A stretch of DNA of 9,670 nucleotides from Deltaproteobacteria bacterium RIFCSPHIGHO2_02_FULL_40_11 (GTDB lineage: Bacteria; Bdellovibrionota; JACOXK01; 2-02-FULL-40-11). The DNA is taken from assembly GCA_001798105.1 (NCBI GenBank), contig MGRI01000055.1:15949-25618 (forward strand), given 5' to 3'. This document shows, piece after piece, positions 1 to 6,709 of this stretch; within the stretch, counting starts at the first letter, position 1, and the number at the start of each line of letters is the position of its first letter. Made by a program: the position numbers and the translations under genes. Under the pieces are notes generated by a model that was not told the DNA's origin, searched no databases, and worked only from the letters and a program-made list of their open reading frames with translations.

Positions 1-329
1 TTTTTGGCTAAAATCTGTAAACTTCGAAGTTTATCTCTAGAACGAGAAATGGCCACGGACTCATTTGCCGAATAAACACCCGCCATTTCAAACTGACGCA
101 AAACTGCCGTTCCATAAAACGTAATCGAGGCTCCAATTCTAGGAAGAACTGCTTGAAAATGATCCAACACCCGATCTTTGTAATGCACCGTGGGTTTACT
201 GGACGTAATATTCATATAGCATCGCAATGGATTCACGACTTCCGCTTTATGGCCTCTTTTTTCTGCCGCTTCCACCAACCGTTTCGTGGAATACAGTTTT
301 GGACCTCTGGATAAAATGACAATGTTCAT
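1..329 (-). CDS. rimK: Ribosomal protein S6--L-glutamate ligase RimK, N-terminal part (cut by window edge)
   Basis: ATP-grasp ligase that adds glutamates to the C-terminus of ribosomal protein S6 in the cytoplasm. Only the first 109 codons are in the window; the ATP-grasp core lies beyond position 1. The visible part is the RimK N-terminal domain, recognisable from [18 protein letters not shown] at the start, the CYMNI segment (residues 37-41), [20 protein letters not shown] (62-81), and [17 protein letters not shown] (89-105), which closely match E. coli RimK by recall. The ATG at 329-327 overlaps the stop of the upstream rimB-type gene (ATGA), so translation is probably coupled. A purine-rich AAGGGTGGAG just upstream, inside rimB, can serve as ribosome binding site. 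The reading frame is intact to the edge. Family assignment is very secure; the exact substrate is taken from the family. Confidence 0.93.
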   Translation of the reverse strand, partial: MNIVILSRGPKLYSTKRLVEAAEKRGHKAEVVNPLRCYMNITSSKPTVHYKDRVLDHFQAVLPRIGASITFYGTAVLRQFEMAGVYSANESVAISRSRDKLRSLQILAK

Positions 330-856
330 TGCTCCACCCTTCTCAATTGAATTTTTGATTTTGTCCGTTTCGATTTTTCAGAACTTAAAATAAAAGACCG
401 GCCAGGATCGACAAAAAAATTACCTCGAATGGCTTGTCTTCCAATCAGCATGCGAAATCCCATAATGTCTCGATTCACCAACGTAACTTCAATGGACCAT
501 TCAATATCTGCCAAACAAATTTTTGTTCGAATAATAGGCCTTAAGGTGGCAACCCCAATGGAACTCATGATCTGTCTTCGTTCAATAATCCGGGCTGTGC
601 ATACTTTATGGGGGGTTTTGGAAGCTTGAATAGGGTCCACAGAAAACCGGACATATTCATATTTACCCCGCTTAAAAACACTAATATGTGCTGCATGCAG
701 CGTAGAAGTTCTGGCGCCTGTATCCACCTTCACTTTAATTTTTTGAATGTGGAGATCCGGCAGACTCACCCATTCACGCCAACCTACAATATGTTTTTTT
801 GACTTAAGATCTTTTTTAAATTTTCCGATAAGTTTGATATGCGCTCCCGTATACAA
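326..856 (-). CDS. rimB: RimB-type retropepsin-like protein (ATP-dependent zinc protease family, PF05618-like)
   Basis: A 176-residue cytoplasmic protein of the small aspartic-protease-like family often annotated ATP-dependent zinc protease. In pseudomonads the homologue RimB is encoded with rimK and modulates RimK action on ribosomal protein S6. The family signature is clear: [11 protein letters not shown] (residues 25-35), the retropepsin-like [11 protein letters not shown] (45-55), and the flap/second-half motif MLIGRQAI (136-143) followed by FVDPGRSF. The only usual start codon before the conserved WREW motif is the TTG at 856-854, because a TAG lies two codons upstream. There is no clear Shine-Dalgarno, but a possible promoter sits directly upstream. 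The stop overlaps the rimK ATG by 4 nt, so the two form an operon. The 5' end overlaps the divergent secreted-protein gene by 18 bp. Function is secure at family level; the start is moderate. Confidence 0.85.
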   Translation of the reverse strand: MYTGAHIKLIGKFKKDLKSKKHIVGWREWVSLPDLHIQKIKVKVDTGARTSTLHAAHISVFKRGKYEYVRFSVDPIQASKTPHKVCTARIIERRQIMSSIGVATLRPIIRTKICLADIEWSIEVTLVNRDIMGFRMLIGRQAIRGNFFVDPGRSFILSSEKSKRTKSKIQLRRVEQ

Positions 857-1708
857 AGCCTACTTTTACTCAGCCTTTTTTTATACTCAAGCATGGCCTT
901 TACGCAAGAGGCAAATCGAGCCCCTGCCATCGATGAAGATCCAAAGCTTTTGTATATTAGCTCTTACCCTGAAGAGGTGACCGCCTGGGAAGGAAAAGTC
1001 GATGGATATACACAGATTGTGTATGTGCTGCGTGGGCAACGAGATCCTGCGGGGGGACTTGCTCCCTATAGTTTATATTTTGAAAAACATGAATGGCTAA
1101 GAGATGCCGAGGGCAATTTAGGAACACGCCTTGTTACTGGAGAAAAAGCCGGTCGATATGAAACCATACCCATCCAAAAAGATAAAAAAGAGTATCGTGG
1201 CATTCGGGTGCCTCTCGAAAGTGGTGGTGAGCTTTCAATCCCCTACACACAGGAAACTTACAATTCTGATACAAAGGCCCAAGCTTTAAAGATTCATGGC
1301 ATCAGCGGATTACCTTCGTATGAGCTCAGCGGGAAACCTTCAAAAGAAATGAAAGATAAAGAATACAATTGGTCCATTCAAGAAGAAAATGGTGACTTCC
1401 ATATTTATGGGAATATTGATGGTAAAAAAGCTAAAATTAAAGATATTCAGCTTGGCATTAAAGTAACCCACGGGGGATGGTACAATGGGATTGGCACCTT
1501 TCGACTTGCTGGCGAAGCAGAACAAAAAACCGAAGCAGGTGAAACAGAAACCATTGAAGTCCATGAAGATACAACCGTCTACGAAGCAAAAACTGAAACA
1601 CAGGGCTATTGTTATACCCCAAGGAATCAACCCTTTATACAGACTTTCCCCTATAAGCCCATTCATGATCTCTTAGAAAATAGCAGCAACGTTTTAAATA
1701 AAATTTAA
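839..1708 (+). CDS. Secreted protein of unknown function
   Basis: A 289-residue protein I do not recognise. It begins with a Sec signal peptide: MRSRIQS, a hydrophobic run LLLLSLFLYSSMAF (residues 8-21) and cleavage probably around residues 20-24, so it is exported, most likely to the periplasm or beyond. The mature part is hydrophilic and rich in Glu, Lys and Tyr, with beta-type segments such as YTQIVYVLRG (57-66), GELSIPYTQETY (130-141) and DFHIYGNIDGKK (186-197). A Glu/Thr-rich stretch at 226-255 precedes the single mature Cys (258) in QGYCYTPRNQPF. No catalytic motif was found. The ATG at 839 is the start that keeps the whole signal peptide; no Shine-Dalgarno is evident. The 5' end overlaps rimB by 18 bp and the 3' end overlaps the convergent S41 gene by 15 bp. 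The coding call is good because of frame length and the signal peptide; function is unknown. Confidence 0.78.
   Translation: MRSRIQSLLLLSLFLYSSMAFTQEANRAPAIDEDPKLLYISSYPEEVTAWEGKVDGYTQIVYVLRGQRDPAGGLAPYSLYFEKHEWLRDAEGNLGTRLVTGEKAGRYETIPIQKDKKEYRGIRVPLESGGELSIPYTQETYNSDTKAQALKIHGISGLPSYELSGKPSKEMKDKEYNWSIQEENGDFHIYGNIDGKKAKIKDIQLGIKVTHGGWYNGIGTFRLAGEAEQKTEAGETETIEVHEDTTVYEAKTETQGYCYTPRNQPFIQTFPYKPIHDLLENSSNVLNKI
863..890 (-). promoter_or_regulatory. Possible sigma70-type promoter for rimB-rimK
   Basis: On the minus strand TTGAGT (890-885), a 16-nt spacer and TAAAAG (868-863) precede the TTG start by 6 nt, which would put transcription start at or beside the start codon. The whole element lies within the signal-peptide codons of the divergent gene. 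The boxes are degenerate, so this is only a candidate; its weight comes from similar spacing at other genes in the window. Confidence 0.25.
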
Positions 1709-2632
1709 TTGAATCAGCTTTTGAATAACAGCATGAATATCTTTTGGAAGATCTAAGGTAATGTCCGGCAGAACACCATGCTCATGATATGTACGTCCAT
1801 TGGGTAATACATTTAAAGAAGTCGTTACCAAAAGCATTCTAGAAGAATCGTTCCAAGGATAATCAAAATTCCATACAGTTTGCGTTGTCCCTTTTCCAAA
1901 CGTTTTCTGGCCGATTACTTTTGCCCTCCCATGAAATTGTAAAACCGCCGCTAAAAGCTCTGCTGCACTTTTTGTGTTTTCATCCACAAGGATAAGCATC
2001 GGACAATTCACCACCTTTAAGCGTTCATCCGGAACCACATGCAACGCATCTTTTGTTTTTACCAAAAATAATTGCTCAACATCCAGCATCGCCTCTAATA
2101 AATTGACTGCTGGAAGCAAGTGCCCTCCTTCACTCTTACGAAGATCCAAAACCAAACTCCGAAAAGTCTTTTCTTTTTTCCAAGTTTCATAATGCTTCAA
2201 AAATTCTTCAAAGGTATCCGCGTGAAACTGTTTAAGCTTTACATATCCAATTTTATTTCGAATCAATTCATATTGATTTTCTTTTCTTTGAATTTTTGAA
2301 ATTTCTTCTTTTTGCCATAAATACTGTGAGTAAGGATCTAAAGAAGAAACAAACCATGAAAGACGTTTTAATATAAAATGCTCCGGATCTACTTTTTTTC
2401 CTTCCGCAATCAGTTTTAAATTTTGGTACATACTTTTACAATCAAAGGGCTCTGGAAAAAAGTTACCAAGGTCATCTTCTGTAACAGGGTTTAAGTGATT
2501 TTTTTGAACAATTTCAATAATCTGACAAAATTCATGCTCCGTGGCATCTAGAACTTCGGGGGCAGCATGCAAAGCTTGACATGCCATGAAGCATGCCACC
2601 ATCCATACAAACATAAAGTATTTTTGAACCAC
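1694..2632 (-). CDS. Small secreted S41 (C-terminal processing type) peptidase without a PDZ domain
   Basis: Serine endopeptidase of the CtpA/Prc family, probably acting in the periplasm. From the GTG start at 2632 it has about 312 residues. It opens with a signal peptide (VQKYFMFVWMVACFMACQALHA). Using numbering from the outermost start at 2710, the family landmarks are SSLDPYSQYL (122-131), IGYVKLKQF (154-162), LDLRKSEGG (188-196), the nucleophile Ser248 in KSAAEL, the general-base Lys273 in TFGKG (spaced 25 residues as in Prc), and HGVLPDITLDL near the C-terminus. Only about 22 residues separate the LDPYSQYL and IGYVKL motifs, where family members normally carry a PDZ domain of roughly 80-90 residues. 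Start is uncertain: GTG 2710 would place the twin-hairpin element in the coding region, ATG 2614 leaves a signal peptide without positive charge, and GTG 2632 keeps a Lys. No start has a good Shine-Dalgarno. The 3' end overlaps the convergent gene by 15 bp. Confidence 0.85.
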   Translation of the reverse strand: MVQKYFMFVWMVACFMACQALHAAPEVLDATEHEFCQIIEIVQKNHLNPVTEDDLGNFFPEPFDCKSMYQNLKLIAEGKKVDPEHFILKRLSWFVSSLDPYSQYLWQKEEISKIQRKENQYELIRNKIGYVKLKQFHADTFEEFLKHYETWKKEKTFRSLVLDLRKSEGGHLLPAVNLLEAMLDVEQLFLVKTKDALHVVPDERLKVVNCPMLILVDENTKSAAELLAAVLQFHGRAKVIGQKTFGKGTTQTVWNFDYPWNDSSRMLLVTTSLNVLPNGRTYHEHGVLPDITLDLPKDIHAVIQKLIQLNFI

Positions 2633-2706
2633 TACAATTGAATCATTTCTGGGGAGAAGTGCTTGTGAGAATATGCAATTTTGAGACCAGCCCAGGAGAC
2701 TTCCTC

Positions 2707-2752
2707 GCACCTTCGGTGCTCGAAGTGAAATCTGCCAAAGGCAGATTTCACT
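2707..2752. repeat. Twin inverted-repeat (hairpin) element between two minus-strand genes
   Basis: Two adjacent perfect inverted repeats. The first is GCACC (2707-2711), loop TTC, GGTGC (2715-2719), with an alternative pairing CTTCG (2711-2715)/CGAAG (2721-2725). The second is AGTGAAATCTGCC (2724-2736), loop AAA, GGCAGATTTCACT (2740-2752), a 13-bp perfect stem. Neither strand has a T-run right after the stems, so it is not a standard intrinsic terminator. Tight paired hairpins between genes are typical of dispersed REP/BIME-like elements, and in the minus-strand transcript it could also protect or attenuate mRNA between the two genes. The structure is certain; the role is inferred. Confidence 0.75.
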
Positions 2753-2773
2753 GTTTAGAATCTTGACATTGTC

Positions 2774-3481
2774 TCAAAGATCTTCAATAAAATTGAGGGC
2801 ATTCCCCCCAATCGATCGAATATGAAACAAGTATCTTCCCGGTGGAGCAGTTTCTTCATCAATATGTATATCTGTTACAAAGGGAATCAGGCGCTCAGCA
2901 CAAACCTCACCCTCTTTTTGGTCATATTCGGCAATGGGCAGAAGAATAACAACTTGATCACTCGGAACATAAATTTGGATTTCTTTGAGCTTCATACAAG
3001 AATTGGTAAATTCCCCTTCTAAGCGAAGCAGGCGATCTTTTTTTGAGATTAAACGTGCATGGCGAATGGGAGCATATAAGTAATTATCTGTCTCCTCCGA
3101 CCTGGCCTCTTCAATGGGAAGGATCGCAGTCACGGTTTGCCCCGCCTTTGAAATTTGAACCTCATAGTCTCCGCCTTCGAGCATGCCTAAATTAATTTCT
3201 TGCTGATAGGGGATGAGAACGGTCAAACAGGGCCCCGATCGAACATAGGCTTGGGGTTGAATTTTAATTTTTTTGCCACTGATTTCTACCTTGGGCTCGG
3301 CACGAAGATAACAGCTATTTGGAAAAATGCCTTCAAAAACAACCTGCACATTGGTGTCATTGTCATCAAAACCAATCGGGACATACAGCTCACTGGCACT
3401 CACTGGCTTTAAAACAGGCTGGGATTGTGCCCACCCAAGATAAGGAAATAAAAATAGGACAAGACTCAAAAACACTTTCAT
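2774..3481 (-). CDS. Secreted protein with two tandem Cys-containing beta domains, unknown function
   Basis: A 235-residue exported protein I cannot name. It has a clear signal peptide (MKVFLSLVLFLFPYLGWA, cleavage near 18). The mature chain is two copies of one domain: copy A about residues 30-112 and copy B about 132-224. Each opens with LYVPI or LYAPI, then has G-x-F-x-NSC (C57; C162), a second Cys about 30 residues on (C85; C194), LIPY or LIPF shortly after it, and ends with GGDYEVQIS or PGRYLFHIR. The spacing implies one disulfide per domain and a beta-sandwich, Ig-like fold (inference). No catalytic motif is visible, so a binding or structural role is likelier. The start is decided by a perfect AGGAGG 4 nt before the ATG. 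Downstream on the same strand is the S41 peptidase, separated by the twin-hairpin element, so co-transcription is possible. Confidence 0.85.
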   Translation of the reverse strand: MKVFLSLVLFLFPYLGWAQSQPVLKPVSASELYVPIGFDDNDTNVQVVFEGIFPNSCYLRAEPKVEISGKKIKIQPQAYVRSGPCLTVLIPYQQEINLGMLEGGDYEVQISKAGQTVTAILPIEEARSEETDNYLYAPIRHARLISKKDRLLRLEGEFTNSCMKLKEIQIYVPSDQVVILLPIAEYDQKEGEVCAERLIPFVTDIHIDEETAPPGRYLFHIRSIGGNALNFIEDL

Positions 3482-3485
3482 AAGG

Positions 3486-3509
3486 CCTCCTGTACCCTCT
3501 ATGTAGAGG
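3486..3509 (-). promoter_or_regulatory. Perfect Shine-Dalgarno preceded by a palindrome
   Basis: On the minus strand AGGAGG (3491-3486) lies 4 nt before the ATG at 3481. Four nucleotides further upstream is a perfect inverted repeat, CCTCTA (3496-3501) and TAGAGG (3504-3509), which in RNA can form a 5-bp stem with a 4-nt loop, or in DNA can be an operator half-site pair. The arrangement resembles the leader of the S8 peptidase gene. Confidence 0.5.
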
Positions 3510-3522
3510 ATTTAGGCCGTCA

Positions 3523-3572
3523 ATGCAAGATCAACATGCAAGGAACGCGATGTGCCACACATGACCACACAT
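3523..3572. repeat. Direct repeats in the divergent intergenic region
   Basis: The 151-bp region 3482-3632 separates the divergent minus gene (start 3481) and plus gene (start 3633). It contains CCACACAT twice (3555-3562 and 3565-3572), exactly 10 bp apart, and ATGCAAG twice (3523-3529 and 3536-3542), 13 bp apart. The copy of AATGCAA at 3522-3528 is also mirrored as TTGCATT at 3572-3578. Same-face spacing by one helical turn is common for transcription-factor sites; position just upstream of a candidate -35 at 3596 fits an activator site. No regulator is identified. Confidence 0.4.
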
Positions 3573-3595
3573 TGCATTACCTTAAATAAGTTGCT

Positions 3596-3625
3596 TTGAG
3601 TTAAAAGTTTACGCTATTCTAAAAT
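3596..3625 (+). promoter_or_regulatory. Candidate promoter for the EEP-family gene, possibly leaderless
   Basis: TTGAGT (3596-3601), 18-nt spacer, TAAAAT (3620-3625), then 7 nt to the GTG start. There is no Shine-Dalgarno between the -10 and the start codon, so transcription would begin at or near the GTG. An overlapping alternative is TTGCTT (3591-3596) with TATTCT (3615-3620). Confidence 0.38.
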
Positions 3626-3632
3626 TACTGTT

Positions 3633-4715
3633 GTGTTTAAAAAAATAAAATTTTCGGTCTTATTTACCGTCCTTTTTATTTCTATCCAGGGCTTTTCAAG
3701 CGCTGTTGTTTCCATCATGAGCTACAATGTCGAAAACCTCTTTGATGCAACAGACGATGGAGTCTACCAAGAAGATCTGGCTTTTTTACCCTTAAGTCTC
3801 AAACGAAAGTGGAAGACAGATCCTTGTAAAGGCATCAATGGCTATTTTGGACGCATGTGTCGGGACTTGGATTGGACTCAAATCAAATATGAAGAACGAT
3901 TAGAGCGCCTTTCCAATGTAATGCTCAGCTACAAAGATGAAGGTGCCGATATTATTTTTCTACATGAAATTGAAAATGAAACCGTCATGCTCGATCTTTG
4001 GAAAGGCTATTTAAAAGCCTATGGATACAAAAAACCGTTTCATTTTGAAAGTCCCTCCCATCGAGGCATTGATGTAGGCGTTATCAGCCGCCTCCCTTTG
4101 GCCGAAAATCCAATTGCACATGAGGTTGATTTAAAAGATATGGGATCTTCTACCCGAGACATTATTGAAGTGACCTATCGCATCAAAAAAGGAAAACGTT
4201 TAAAAGTTGCTGGCAATCACTGGCCCTCTCAAGCAAGTGGAACTGAAGCAAGACTTAGGGCTTCTGAAATTGTGCGAGACATTGCCTATGAGGCCATCGA
4301 CCAAGACATGTCGTTTGTGGCTGTGGGTGATTTTAATACTTTATTGAAAGAGGTCCCCAATCCTATCTCTGATTATTTGGCCGATAACGATTTGTACGAT
4401 TTAGAATATCCATTGGTTGATTTACAAAATTACTTACAGGGGTTTTCCACTTTTCCCTACGATGGATCCCATTTTTACCAAGGACATTGGGATCCTTTGG
4501 ATCGCATTTTAGTAAGTAAAGACATCTTACGAGAAAGTGGCGATTTTAAACTGGTAAATGATAGTTTTGATGTCTTTTATCTAGATGACATGATTACAGA
4601 CATAGATCCAGACACCGGTAAACGCATGCCCTATGAATTTCCTTTTCGCTATGGCTTTTTTACGGAAAAGGGGTATTCGGACCACCTCCCTCTAGTAGTA
4701 GAATTTGCCTATTAA
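3633..4715 (+). CDS. Secreted endonuclease/exonuclease/phosphatase (DNase I-like fold) family protein
   Basis: A 360-residue metal-dependent phosphoesterase of the EEP superfamily, which includes nucleases and lipid or sugar phosphatases. A signal peptide (MFKKIKFSVLFTVLFISIQGFSSA) indicates export. All family landmarks are present in order: SYNVENLFD (residues 30-38; Asn32), the metal-binding Glu in LHEIEN (Glu112), VGVISRLP (148-155), NHWPSQ (195-200; His196), GDFNTLL (232-238; Asp233, Asn235), WDPLDRILVS (286-295) and YSDHLPLVVEF (348-358; Asp350, His351). The enzyme should therefore be active. Cys65 and Cys76 could form a disulfide in the exported protein. The start is GTG; no Shine-Dalgarno precedes it, but a candidate promoter ends 7 nt upstream. 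acs follows 41 bp downstream on the same strand and seems to have its own promoter. Substrate (DNA, RNA, lipid or nucleotide) cannot be told from sequence. Confidence 0.9.
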   Translation: MFKKIKFSVLFTVLFISIQGFSSAVVSIMSYNVENLFDATDDGVYQEDLAFLPLSLKRKWKTDPCKGINGYFGRMCRDLDWTQIKYEERLERLSNVMLSYKDEGADIIFLHEIENETVMLDLWKGYLKAYGYKKPFHFESPSHRGIDVGVISRLPLAENPIAHEVDLKDMGSSTRDIIEVTYRIKKGKRLKVAGNHWPSQASGTEARLRASEIVRDIAYEAIDQDMSFVAVGDFNTLLKEVPNPISDYLADNDLYDLEYPLVDLQNYLQGFSTFPYDGSHFYQGHWDPLDRILVSKDILRESGDFKLVNDSFDVFYLDDMITDIDPDTGKRMPYEFPFRYGFFTEKGYSDHLPLVVEFAY

Positions 4716-4719
4716 TTTC

Positions 4720-4749
4720 TTGAACTCAAAATACATTTAAAGATAGACT
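4720..4749 (+). promoter_or_regulatory. Candidate promoter for acs, possibly leaderless
   Basis: TTGAAC (4720-4725), 18-nt spacer, TAGACT (4744-4749), then 7 nt to the GTG start. This is the same geometry as the candidate promoter of the preceding gene, and again there is no Shine-Dalgarno. It lies wholly in the 41-bp gap after the preceding stop codon. Confidence 0.35.
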
Positions 4750-4756
4750 GCCTTTC

Positions 4757-6709
4757 GTGAAAGACGCCTCTGAAACGCTAGAGTCTTTACTCAAAGAAAA
4801 AAGAAGTTTTTCTCCGCCAAAGCTGTTTTCAGCGGCAGCACATGTCCCAGATCTAAAATCGTATCAAGCGCTTCACACAAAAGCGCTCAAAAACCCAGAC
4901 GCTTTTTGGGCGGAGCAAGCCAAAGCCTTACACTGGTTTCACCCTTGGGAAAAAACATTGGTATGGGATGCCCCCAATGCAAAGTGGTTTACAAAGGGCA
5001 AGCTGAATGTCTCTTATAATTGTCTGGATCGTCATCTCAAAACGCAGCCCCATAAAACTGCCATTTTATGGGAAGGCGAACCAGGGGAAGTTCGAAAACT
5101 TTCGTATCAAGATCTTTATACGGAAGTTGCAACGTTTGCGGCCTGCCTTCAAACGTTGGGACTTAAAAAAGCGGACCGCGTGATTCTCTACATGCCCATG
5201 ATTCCAGAATTGGCAATTGCCATGCTGGCCTGTAGTCGAATTGGGCTTATCCATTCTGTTATTTTTGGGGGCTTTAGCGCCCAAGCCATTCGAGACCGTG
5301 TTGAAGATTCCAAAGCAAAGCTGATTATTACGGCAGATGGCGGCTATCGACGTGGAAAAATTGTGGAACTCAAACGCAATGTGGACCAAGCGATTCAAAA
5401 TACAAGTAGCGTTGAACATGTGATTGTATACCAAAGAACCAAACATGAAATTCCGTTTCATCCCAAAAAAGATTTTTGGTGGCATGAACTCACAGCAAAA
5501 AATAAAAACCTGGCAGATGCCTTGCCTTTGGATTCAGAAGATCCTCTTTTTATTTTGTATACCAGTGGCACAACAGGAAAACCCAAAGGCATTTTACACA
5601 CAACTGCTGGCTACCTTTTACAAGCCCATGTTTCTACAAAATGGGTATTTGATTTAAAAGACGACGATATTTATTGGTGCACGGCCGATATTGGCTGGAT
5701 TACAGGCCACACGTATATTGTCTATGGCCCCCTTTCCAATGGAGCAACAACCCTGATGTATGAAGGCGCCCCCAACCACCCGCATCCAGGCCGTTTTTGG
5801 GAGATAATCGATCGCCACAAAGTTTCTATTTTTTACACCTCTCCCACAGCCCTTCGCGCGTTTATTCAATGGGGCGAAAAAATTCCACATGAATACGCCC
5901 TTTCCACCTTAAGACTTTTGGGAACGGTAGGCGAGCCCATTAATCCAGAAACCTGGATGTGGTACTACAGCGTGATTGGAAAAGAAAAATGTCCCATTGT
6001 AGATACGTGGTGGCAAACAGAAACAGGAAGCATTATGATTTCGCCACTTCCGGGTGCAACGCCTTTAAAACCCGGCTCTGCCACACTTCCCCTTCCGGGC
6101 ATTGATGCAGAAGTTGTAGATGGAAAGGGAAATCCTGTCCCCCCCAATACAGGTGGGTTTTTAGTCATTCGAAACCCATGGCCTTCGATGCTTCGCACGA
6201 TTTACAATGATCACGACCGCTATAGTGAACACTATTGGAAAAAATTTCCGGGGATGTATTGGACCGGAGATGAAGCCCGGCGTGACGAAGAAGGTTACTT
6301 TTGGATTCTAGGAAGAGCCGATGATGTTATTAAAGTTTCGGGGCACCGCTTGGGAACCTCTGAAATTGAGTCTTCGGTTGTAAGTCACCCTTCTGTGGCA
6401 GAATGTGCCGTCGTTGGCATTCCCCATAAAATAAAAGGTGAATGTATTGTTGCTTTTGCAACGTTAAAACAAGGACACGTGCCTTCTCCAGAAATGGCGC
6501 AAACGCTCATCAACCATGTGGCCAAAGAAATTGGAACCATTGCACGCCCGGAAGAAATTCGTTTGGTACCCCGCCTTCCAAAAACACGAAGCGGGAAAAT
6601 TATGCGTAGGCTGCTTCGGAAAATTGCTGCCAAAGAAGAAATTGTGGGAGATACAACAACCCTTGAAGACCCTTCTATTATTGAAGAACTTTCTAAATCA
6701 ATGGCCTAA
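4757..6709 (+). CDS. acs: Acetyl-CoA synthetase (AMP-forming)
   Basis: Cytoplasmic enzyme converting acetate, ATP and CoA to acetyl-CoA, AMP and PPi through an acetyl-AMP intermediate. At 650 residues it is full length for Acs. The N-terminal region has the family's [20 protein letters not shown] block (51-70). Adenylate-forming signatures follow: [12 protein letters not shown] (268-279), the substrate-pocket segment [10 protein letters not shown] (416-425) with the Trp that restricts the acyl pocket to short chains, [10 protein letters not shown] (501-510, Asp504), [21 protein letters not shown] (519-539) covering the hinge and CoA-side loop, and [11 protein letters not shown] (608-618) with the catalytic Lys614, the residue acetylated for control in other bacteria. 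GTG is the only reasonable start. The 3' end overlaps convergent rlmE by 12 bp. No acetate permease or Pat/CobB acetylation gene is in the window. A propionyl-CoA ligase is less likely given length and motifs. Confidence 0.96.
   Translation: MKDASETLESLLKEKRSFSPPKLFSAAAHVPDLKSYQALHTKALKNPDAFWAEQAKALHWFHPWEKTLVWDAPNAKWFTKGKLNVSYNCLDRHLKTQPHKTAILWEGEPGEVRKLSYQDLYTEVATFAACLQTLGLKKADRVILYMPMIPELAIAMLACSRIGLIHSVIFGGFSAQAIRDRVEDSKAKLIITADGGYRRGKIVELKRNVDQAIQNTSSVEHVIVYQRTKHEIPFHPKKDFWWHELTAKNKNLADALPLDSEDPLFILYTSGTTGKPKGILHTTAGYLLQAHVSTKWVFDLKDDDIYWCTADIGWITGHTYIVYGPLSNGATTLMYEGAPNHPHPGRFWEIIDRHKVSIFYTSPTALRAFIQWGEKIPHEYALSTLRLLGTVGEPINPETWMWYYSVIGKEKCPIVDTWWQTETGSIMISPLPGATPLKPGSATLPLPGIDAEVVDGKGNPVPPNTGGFLVIRNPWPSMLRTIYNDHDRYSEHYWKKFPGMYWTGDEARRDEEGYFWILGRADDVIKVSGHRLGTSEIESSVVSHPSVAECAVVGIPHKIKGECIVAFATLKQGHVPSPEMAQTLINHVAKEIGTIARPEEIRLVPRLPKTRSGKIMRRLLRKIAAKEEIVGDTTTLEDPSIIEELSKSMA

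Noticed and set aside
1340..1666. 108-codon open frame antisense to the 839-1708 gene, rich in Phe and Ile
   Set aside because: Phe/Ile richness is what the reverse complement of Lys/Glu/Asn-rich coding sequence gives; no RBS or signal supports it.
2633..2710. Longer S41 reading frame starting at GTG 2710
   Set aside because: The first 26 residues are not signal-like, the start codon lies inside the twin-hairpin element, and the signal peptide begins only near residue 27.
2707..2752. Twin hairpin as an intrinsic terminator of the 2774-3481 gene
   Set aside because: The stems are strong but no run of T follows on the minus strand (nor on the plus strand).
3555..3572. CRISPR-like repeats
   Set aside because: Only two 8-bp copies separated by 2 bp; no spacers and no cas genes.
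5066..5485. 139-codon open frame antisense to acs
   Set aside because: It lies wholly inside acs, whose protein motifs are unbroken there, and its translation resembles no protein; a shadow frame.
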